From: Luteitalea pratensis
GTDB lineage: Bacteria; Acidobacteriota; Vicinamibacteria; Vicinamibacterales; Vicinamibacteraceae
Assembly: GCF_001618865.1 (NCBI RefSeq)
Contig: NZ_CP015136.1
Span: forward strand, 3,755,001 to 3,819,000
Direction of reading: 5' to 3'
Length of the DNA: 64,000 bases
Shown here: piece after piece, positions 58,826 through 64,000 of the stretch
Layout: each line of letters opens with the position of its first letter
Position numbering within the stretch: position 1 is the first letter of the stretch
The notes under the pieces: model-generated
Told to the model about the DNA's origin: nothing
The model's database searches: none
What the model saw: the letters and a program-made list of their open reading frames with translations, nothing else
Translations under genes and position numbers: made by a program

Positions 58826-61800
58826 ATGTACGTCGAACTGCACACCTCCTCGGCCTTCTCCTTCCTCGACGGCGCGTCGTTGCCGGAAGCGCTCGTCGAC
58901 CAGGCCAGGACGCTCGGGTACGACACGGTGGCACTGCTCGACCGCGATGGTGTGTACGGCGCGCCACGCTTCTATCAGGCGGCACGCAAGGCGGGCCTGC
59001 GCGCGCTCGTCGGCGCCGAACTGACGATGCAGACGGGCGGCGGGCGAGGCCTGGGGGTTGGCAGGGCCGGCTCTCCCTTGGGCGCCGGAGCCTTGGCGGA
59101 GGCGGCCAGCCCGGCCCACCCCTCGGCAGTCCCGCTGCATGCGCCGCTGCTCTGGCGCCTGCCCGTGCTGGTTGCGTCAGCGCAGGGCTACCGATCGCTG
59201 TGCCGGCTGATCACGCGGATGAAGTTGGCGGCGGCGAAGGGGCAGGGCGCGCTGACGGTGCGCGATCTTGACGGACAGGTAGAGGGGCTGGTCGCCGTGG
59301 TGGGCCGTCCGATGCTCGCGGCCGACCGTCATGGCGTGGCTGGCCTGCTCGATCAGATCGTCGGCGTGTTCGGCCGTGCGCAGGTGCATGTGGAGATCCA
59401 GCGGCACCTCACGCGCGACGAGGAAGTGGACAACCGCATCCTCGTGTCGGCTGCCGAGGCGTACCGGGTGCCGATCCTCGCCACTAACGGCGTGCGTTTC
59501 GCCACACCAGAGGCACGGCCGCTCTACGACGTCCTCACCTGCATCCGGCACGGCACCACACTGGAACACGCGGGACGCCGCCTGGCGGCCAACGCCGAAC
59601 GCTACCTGAAGTCCCCGAAGCAGATGCAGGCGCTCTTCAGCGATCTGCCGCAGGCACTCGCCAACACACGTGCGCTGTCCGAGCGCCTCGACTTCACGCT
59701 CGCGAACCTGGGCTACCGGTTTCCGGATTATCCGGTTCCCGACGGCGAGACGCAGATCTCCTTCCTGCGGCGGATCACCGAGGCTGGTGCACACTGGCGT
59801 TACAGGCCGCTGACCGACAGGGCGCGCCGGCAGATCGCACGCGAACTCGATCTGATCGAGAAGCTCGATCTCGCCGGGTACTTCCTGATCGTCTGGGACC
59901 TCGTGAACTTCTGCCGGCAGCAGGACATCCTCGCGCAGGGGCGCGGGTCGGCGGCCAACAGCGCCGTCTGCTACAGCCTGGGCATCACCGCGGTGGATCC
60001 GGTGGGCATGGAATTGCTGTTCGAGCGCTTCCTCTCGGAGGAACGCGGCGAGTGGCCCGACATCGACCTGGACCTGCCGAGCGGCGACCGTCGCGAGCAG
60101 GCGATCCAGTATCTCTACACGCGCTATGGCGATCGTGGCGCGGCGATGACGGCCAACGTCATCACCTATCGTGGCCGCAGCGCGGCGCGCGAGGTGGGGA
60201 AGGTGCTTGGCTGCCCGCCGGAGATGATCGACACGCTCGCCAAGGTGATGAGCCCCTTCGAATGGCAGGATCCGAAGGACACGTTGGCTCGGCACCTGCG
60301 CGAACTCGGCGTCGATCCCGACCTGCCGCAGATTCAGCAGTTCGGTGCGTTGTGGATGCAGATGCAGGACATCCCGCGTCACCTCGGTCAGCATTCGGGG
60401 GGTATGGTGCTGTGCCAGGGACGCCTCGACGAGGTCGTGCCGCTCGAGCCGGCGAGCATGCCCGGCCGCGTCGTGGTGCAGTGGGACAAGGACGACTGCG
60501 CCGACATGGGCATCGTGAAGGTCGATCTGCTCGGGCTCGGCATGCTGGCCGTGCTGCAGGAAGCGATCACCATCGTCAACACGGCATCAACCGAGCAGAT
60601 CGATCTCGCGCACCTGCCGCCCGACGATCCGGTCGTGTACCAGATGCTGCAGGAGGCCGACACGGTCGGGCTCTTCCAGGTGGAGTCGCGCGCGCAGATG
60701 GCGACGCTGCCGCGCCTCAAGCCGACGTGCTTCTACGACCTGGTAGTGGAGGTCGCGATCATCCGGCCAGGGCCAATCGTCGGCCAGATGGTGCATCCGT
60801 ATCTCGCGCGTCGTCGCGGCGATGAGCCCGTCGAATATGCGCATCCCTCGCTCGAGCCGATCCTGAAACGGACGCTCGGCGTGCCGCTGTTCCAGGAGCA
60901 GTTGCTGCGGATGGCGATGGTGGTGGCCGGGTTCTCGGGCGGCGAAGCCGAGGAACTCCGGCGCGCCATGGGCTTCAAGCGCTCCGAGGCACGCATGCGG
61001 CAGATCGAGGTGCGCCTGCGATCGGGCATGGCCGAGCGCGGCATCACCGGGGACGCGGCCGAGACGATCCTCAGGTCGATCGCCTCGTTCGCCCTCTACG
61101 GTTTTCCGGAGTCGCACGCCGCGAGCTTTGCGCTGATCGTCTACGCGAGCGCGTACCTGAAGGCGTACTACCCGGCGGCGTTCTCCACGGCGCTGCTCAA
61201 CAACCAGCCGCTCGGCTTCTATCACCCGGCGACGCTGATCAAGGATGCGCAGCGGCATGGGGTCCGCTTCCTCTCCGTGGACGTGCAGCAGTCGATGTGG
61301 GCCTGTCACATCACGCCTGATGGCGCCGTGCGCCTCGGCTTCTGCATGGTGCAGGGCCTGCGCGAAGAGGTAGGCCGGAAACTGGAAGCCGGCGCCCCGA
61401 ACGTAGCGGCGCCGGCGCACGTAGCCTGCAGGCTGCAGGCTGCAGGCTGCGTGTTGGTGTGCCCCAAATGTGGTGCTGACGATGCGTCGATGTTCGAGAT
61501 CGACGTGCGTGCCCGCGGTCGACACATCTACTGCGGGGTCTGTGCGCACGATTGGGACGACCGGGTACCGGGTGCGGGGGACCGGGTCCCAGCAATCCAG
61601 GACAAGAGTCAGGAGGTGCCGGCGTTAGGCGTTAGGCATTCGGCGTTACGTTTTCCCTCGCTCGATGCGCTGGTGATGGCCACGGGGATCCGTCGCGACG
61701 AGTTGAACACGCTCGCGAGCCTCGGGGCCCTCAACGCCTTCGGCACCGATCGACGCGGAGCCTTGTGGAACGCCGAGCGCGTGGTGCGTCCGACCGGCGA

Positions 61801-62503
61801 CCTGTTCGCGATGCTCGATGAAGAGGCGGGTCCGGTGCGTGTGGGTAGGGACCACTCCGTTGGTAGGGACCACTCCGTTGGTAGAGACCACTCCGTTGGT
61901 AGGGACCGCTCTCCGAGCGGTCCATCACCGGCATGCACATCACACCCCTCCGAGAGGTCGAGGGCCGATGTCGCAGAGTCGGCCGGCTGGGACAGCCGGC
62001 CCTACCTACCTGAGACGAGCTCGAATGTCGATGAGCAGCCGATCGTGACGAAGGCCGACCTGGCGGGCGGCAGCCCTCTCCCCGCGATGACACCGATGGA
62101 GCGCATCGTCGCCGACTACCGCGGCAGCGGCGTGACGATCGGCGCGCACCCGATGGCGTTGCGGCGTGCGGATCTGCGCCTGCGCGGAGTGATGCGATCC
62201 GATGAACTCGGGCGGACGCGGGGCGGACGGCGCGTCCGCGTGGCCGGCGCGGTGATTACGCGGCAGCGCCCGGGCACGGCCAAGGGCATGGTGTTCCTCA
62301 CCCTCGAGGACGAAGCCGGCCTGGCCAACGTGATCATCCGGCCCGACGTGTTCGATCGACAACGGCCGCTGATCCTGCGCGCGCCGTTCCTGGTGGTGGA
62401 GGGGGTCCTGCAGCAGCAGGAAGGCGTGACGTCGGTCCGTGCCGAACGTGTCATGGCCTTTGCGGGCGATCAGCCGCGCGTGCCGTCACATGACTTCAGG
62501 TGA
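58826..62503 (+). CDS. dnaE2: Error-prone DNA polymerase III alpha subunit DnaE2, with three in-frame repeat-derived insertions
   Basis: 1225 residues; the family is usually about 1030-1090. The PHP domain starts MYVELHTSSAFSFLDGASLP. The polymerase core has AQGRGSAANSAVCYSLGITA, EERGEWPDIDLDLPSGDRRE (catalytic D412, D414), GQHSGGMVLCQGRLDEVVP and GIVKVDLLGLGMLAVLQEAI, then AMGFKRSEARMRQIEVR, and a C-terminal OB domain (RVRVAGAVITRQRPGTAKGM; VFLTLEDEAGLANVIIRPDV). Three segments do not fit the family: about 68-109, 852-942 and 1005-1072. Each is built of the same short repeats found in the intergenic regions, yet the frame stays open throughout. The second holds the cysteine pairs C879/C882 and C903/C906. 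The enzyme synthesises across lesions with ImuA and ImuB. Confidence 0.93.
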   Translation: MYVELHTSSAFSFLDGASLPEALVDQARTLGYDTVALLDRDGVYGAPRFYQAARKAGLRALVGAELTMQTGGGRGLGVGRAGSPLGAGALAEAASPAHPSAVPLHAPLLWRLPVLVASAQGYRSLCRLITRMKLAAAKGQGALTVRDLDGQVEGLVAVVGRPMLAADRHGVAGLLDQIVGVFGRAQVHVEIQRHLTRDEEVDNRILVSAAEAYRVPILATNGVRFATPEARPLYDVLTCIRHGTTLEHAGRRLAANAERYLKSPKQMQALFSDLPQALANTRALSERLDFTLANLGYRFPDYPVPDGETQISFLRRITEAGAHWRYRPLTDRARRQIARELDLIEKLDLAGYFLIVWDLVNFCRQQDILAQGRGSAANSAVCYSLGITAVDPVGMELLFERFLSEERGEWPDIDLDLPSGDRREQAIQYLYTRYGDRGAAMTANVITYRGRSAAREVGKVLGCPPEMIDTLAKVMSPFEWQDPKDTLARHLRELGVDPDLPQIQQFGALWMQMQDIPRHLGQHSGGMVLCQGRLDEVVPLEPASMPGRVVVQWDKDDCADMGIVKVDLLGLGMLAVLQEAITIVNTASTEQIDLAHLPPDDPVVYQMLQEADTVGLFQVESRAQMATLPRLKPTCFYDLVVEVAIIRPGPIVGQMVHPYLARRRGDEPVEYAHPSLEPILKRTLGVPLFQEQLLRMAMVVAGFSGGEAEELRRAMGFKRSEARMRQIEVRLRSGMAERGITGDAAETILRSIASFALYGFPESHAASFALIVYASAYLKAYYPAAFSTALLNNQPLGFYHPATLIKDAQRHGVRFLSVDVQQSMWACHITPDGAVRLGFCMVQGLREEVGRKLEAGAPNVAAPAHVACRLQAAGCVLVCPKCGADDASMFEIDVRARGRHIYCGVCAHDWDDRVPGAGDRVPAIQDKSQEVPALGVRHSALRFPSLDALVMATGIRRDELNTLASLGALNAFGTDRRGALWNAERVVRPTGDLFAMLDEEAGPVRVGRDHSVGRDHSVGRDHSVGRDRSPSGPSPACTSHPSERSRADVAESAGWDSRPYLPETSSNVDEQPIVTKADLAGGSPLPAMTPMERIVADYRGSGVTIGAHPMALRRADLRLRGVMRSDELGRTRGGRRVRVAGAVITRQRPGTAKGMVFLTLEDEAGLANVIIRPDVFDRQRPLILRAPFLVVEGVLQQQEGVTSVRAERVMAFAGDQPRVPSHDFR
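61424..61650. repeat. Repeat-derived insertion 2 in dnaE2 (TGCAGGC, GGTACCG, GGCGTTAGGC words around a zinc-ribbon-like core)
   Basis: Left arm 61424-61450 contains GCCTGCAGGCTGCAGGCTGC. The core encodes the C-x2-C / C-x2-C pattern at 61460-61543. Right arm holds CCGGGTACCGGGTGC at 61560 onward and GGCGTTAGGCGTTAGGCATT then CGGCGTTACG near 61623-61650. All three words belong to intergenic families elsewhere in the window. Confidence 0.8.
61844..62007. repeat. GGTAGGG...CCCTACC element inside dnaE2 (copy C) with 18-bp tandem repeats
   Basis: Three 18-base units beginning GGTAGGGACCACTCCGTT at 61844, 61862 and 61880 (third with one change) give the peptide VGRDHS three times. The unit at 61898 switches to the palindrome GGTAGGGACCGCTCTCCGAG, identical over 29 bases to copy A. 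The element closes with GGCTGGGACAGCCGGCC and CCTACC at 61985-62007, matching copy B in reverse complement. Confidence 0.9.
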
Positions 62504-63202
62504 TCCGGGCCATGGCAAAACCTTGACCCTGACCACTGCGGCCAGCCAGAAGATGCCGAGCGCGGTAGCCATGATGGCGGACCGATATTGCCGCCACGGC
62601 AGACGCTCTGTGCGGTAGCTGAGATGGCCATTCCCGACCCGAAGAACCTCAGCCCCGATGGACCAGCTATCGCCGACAAACACGGCGCCACACACAGCCA
62701 TCACTGACATGATGATCACCGCGACCAGCAGAGCGAATCGTTCATCACGGGAGAATCGACGCGTGATTACCCCGACCAATTGGTATGCGATCGCCACGTA
62801 CGCGAAGCCGAACACGAGGAGAACGGCGGTGTCGAAAATGATGTCTCGGTGCTGAGCGTACTCACGCACAGTACCCACGGCGATGGCATGACGCTGAGAG
62901 ATCCTCTCGAACAGCAACGACATGCACTGGTCGCGAACCTCCGCATGAGGACCGGCGCCCTGCTGCCGAAGCGGTGACACATCGGCGTAGGCGATCGCCC
63001 AACTCTCCGCCGTCGCCGCCTCGGCTCGAAGGTGAGCACGGTCGGCGAATCGGTCCAGATGCCACGGTCGCGGTGGCTCGGCTGGGATTTCACATCGCCG
63101 CGCCTGGCCGTTTGCTGCTGGAGCCGGCAAGCGCTTGGATAGGATCATCGCTATCAGAAGCATCAACGCTACCGCACCGATTGCGCGACCTGTGCGACCC
63201 AT
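62486..63202 (-). CDS. Membrane protein of unknown function
   Basis: 238 residues from the ATG at 63202, which has a strong GGAGGTG ribosome site. One N-terminal helix (AIGAVALMLLIAMILSKRL), a charged region of about 100 residues that is probably extracytoplasmic, then three helices (FDTAVLLVFGFAYVAIAYQL; FALLVAVIIMSVMAVCGAVF; SAIMATALGIFWLAAVVRV). No motif is recognised. The 3' end overlaps the convergent dnaE2 end by 18 bases. Confidence 0.7.
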   Translation of the reverse strand: MGRTGRAIGAVALMLLIAMILSKRLPAPAANGQARRCEIPAEPPRPWHLDRFADRAHLRAEAATAESWAIAYADVSPLRQQGAGPHAEVRDQCMSLLFERISQRHAIAVGTVREYAQHRDIIFDTAVLLVFGFAYVAIAYQLVGVITRRFSRDERFALLVAVIIMSVMAVCGAVFVGDSWSIGAEVLRVGNGHLSYRTERLPWRQYRSAIMATALGIFWLAAVVRVKVLPWPGSPEVM

Positions 63203-63358
63203 CCGCACCTCCAGCAAGTTTGACACCGCGCCTGGGCATCGGGTTCGGTGGAGGAATTCTTTCGTGCCGGCGCCGTGATGCGGAACACGGCCGCGGCAAG
63301 CGCAGGCTCCTGCTCCGCCGCTCGAAGAAGGTGTCGTGCACTTCTGAACTGCTCACGC
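63203..63358. other. Short gap between the membrane protein and the kinase gene
   Basis: No gene or repeat is supported here. Base composition looks like ordinary intergenic sequence of this genome. Confidence 0.5.
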
Positions 63359-64000
63359 TCATGCCGTCACCCCGGTCCTTGCGAGTCGCACGTCGAGGTG
63401 CGTGGCCCACGGACATCGACTCCCGAGCGCGGCCACGAGCCGCGCCCGCGATTCGGCGCTCGCCGCGAGGACGGTGATCGAACCACCGGCTCCTCCCGCG
63501 CCATTGACCTTCCAGCCGATCGCGTCCGGGCCGCACACGGCTTCGATGACGACGTGGGCTTCGGCGCTCACAAGTGACGCATGCAGCTGCGCCTGGATCC
63601 CGGTGTTGCGCGTCAGCACGGCACCGTAGGTGTCGAGGTCGTCGGCGACGAGGGCGGCGGCACCCTCGTGCGCGCACCGGCGCAGCGCCTCGAGGCGGGC
63701 ATCGCCGGCGCCGGCATGCTGCAGCGCCTCGACGACCTGTCGATGGACGGCCGACGAGTCGTGCCCACGGGCGAGGAGCACCACGAGCAACCGCGCGTCG
63801 AGGGCGGCAGTCGTCTCCGGCGACAGCGTCAGCGACGTCCGCCGGGCAGAGGGATACGCCGCCATCTCGATCAGCGCCGGACCACCGGCGGCTGCGGCCC
63901 ACTGATCCTGGATGCCGCTCTGCTGCGAGAGACGGCGTGTCTCGACGAGGTGGGCCCGACGCGCCAGCGAGGCCGGATCGAGCGCCGTGCCGCGCAGGCG
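63359..64000 (-). CDS. GHMP family kinase, C-terminal part (cut by window end)
   Basis: At least 213 residues in one open frame that runs off the right edge. LVETRRLSQQSGIQDQWAAA followed by GGPALIEMAAYPSARRTSLT is the end of the GHMP kinase N-domain, as in fucokinase and heptose-7-phosphate kinases (usually QSGWQDQ..A.GG...IE). The C-domain follows with LLVVLLARGHDSSAVHRQVV and the glycine motif VNGAGGAGGSITVLAAS. The start codon and the first ATP-binding motif (PxxxGLGSSAA) lie outside the window. It probably phosphorylates a sugar or heptose. Confidence 0.83.
   Translation of the reverse strand, partial: RLRGTALDPASLARRAHLVETRRLSQQSGIQDQWAAAAGGPALIEMAAYPSARRTSLTLSPETTAALDARLLVVLLARGHDSSAVHRQVVEALQHAGAGDARLEALRRCAHEGAAALVADDLDTYGAVLTRNTGIQAQLHASLVSAEAHVVIEAVCGPDAIGWKVNGAGGAGGSITVLAASAESRARLVAALGSRCPWATHLDVRLARTGVTA

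Noticed and set aside
1-64000. tRNA, rRNA, integrase, transposase, phage or toxin-antitoxin genes
   Set aside because: I looked for TTCGA-type T-loops, IS transposase motifs and small paired ORFs and found nothing I could support.

Overview
The window is GC-rich bacterial chromosome with tightly packed genes on both strands. The gene set points to an Acidobacteriota of the Vicinamibacteria / Luteitalea type. The signs are an Oar-like TonB receptor with an N-terminal carboxypeptidase-regulatory domain, secreted FAEG-repeat/IPT proteins, several Tat-exported Gfo/Idh/MocA and GMC oxidoreductases, a DUF3891-PhoB-PhoR cluster and an ImuA/ImuB/DnaE2 mutasome. This placement is inferred from gene content; no 16S, tRNA, phage, transposase or CRISPR was seen.

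Layout. 1-5.6 kb is a decayed stretch: a PAP2-type phosphatase fragment with a one-base frameshift, an alkaline-phosphatase-superfamily (LTA synthase-like) membrane protein cut off at the start of its catalytic domain, an intact P1 (S58) peptidase and AI-2E exporter, and an arsenic locus with a frameshifted arsC, an arsM with an abnormal N-terminus and an intact arsN2-like acetyltransferase. 5.8-15 kb holds the TonB receptor, an asparagine synthase-glycosyltransferase pair, and a DUF3891-PhoB-PhoR group. 15.1-20.1 kb holds two secreted paralogues that share an almost identical promoter. 20.4-24.5 kb holds two divergent polytopic membrane proteins whose 5' ends appear to overlap. 24.6-47 kb is metabolic: MFS and DUF423 proteins, a Tat-exported oxidoreductase, a deoxyhypusine-synthase-like/membrane spermidine-synthase-like pair, sugar and sugar-acid catabolism (MFS, hexulose-phosphate-synthase-like, alcohol dehydrogenase, SDR, TIM-barrel isomerase, YjhG-type dehydratase, GFOR-like enzyme), the putrescine pair AguB-AguA, and a periplasmic GMC/subunit III/cytochrome-PQQ dehydrogenase system. 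47-63 kb is dominated by DNA damage response: alkA, ogt, sodC, imuA, imuB, recQ and dnaE2, with a hybrid histidine kinase divergent from alkA. The window ends in a partial GHMP kinase.

The most unusual property is in the gaps. Many intergenic regions carry short (7-9 bp) tandem repeat arrays, frequently followed by the same word in inverted orientation, and at least ten word families recur at unlinked sites. A second class is a bounded palindromic element that opens with GGTAGGG and closes with CCCTACC. The same repeat families have entered the coding sequence of dnaE2 in frame at three places, adding about 150-200 residues that include a four-cysteine zinc-ribbon-like segment. These repeats, and dnaE2 as their recipient, are the best candidates here for something undescribed.
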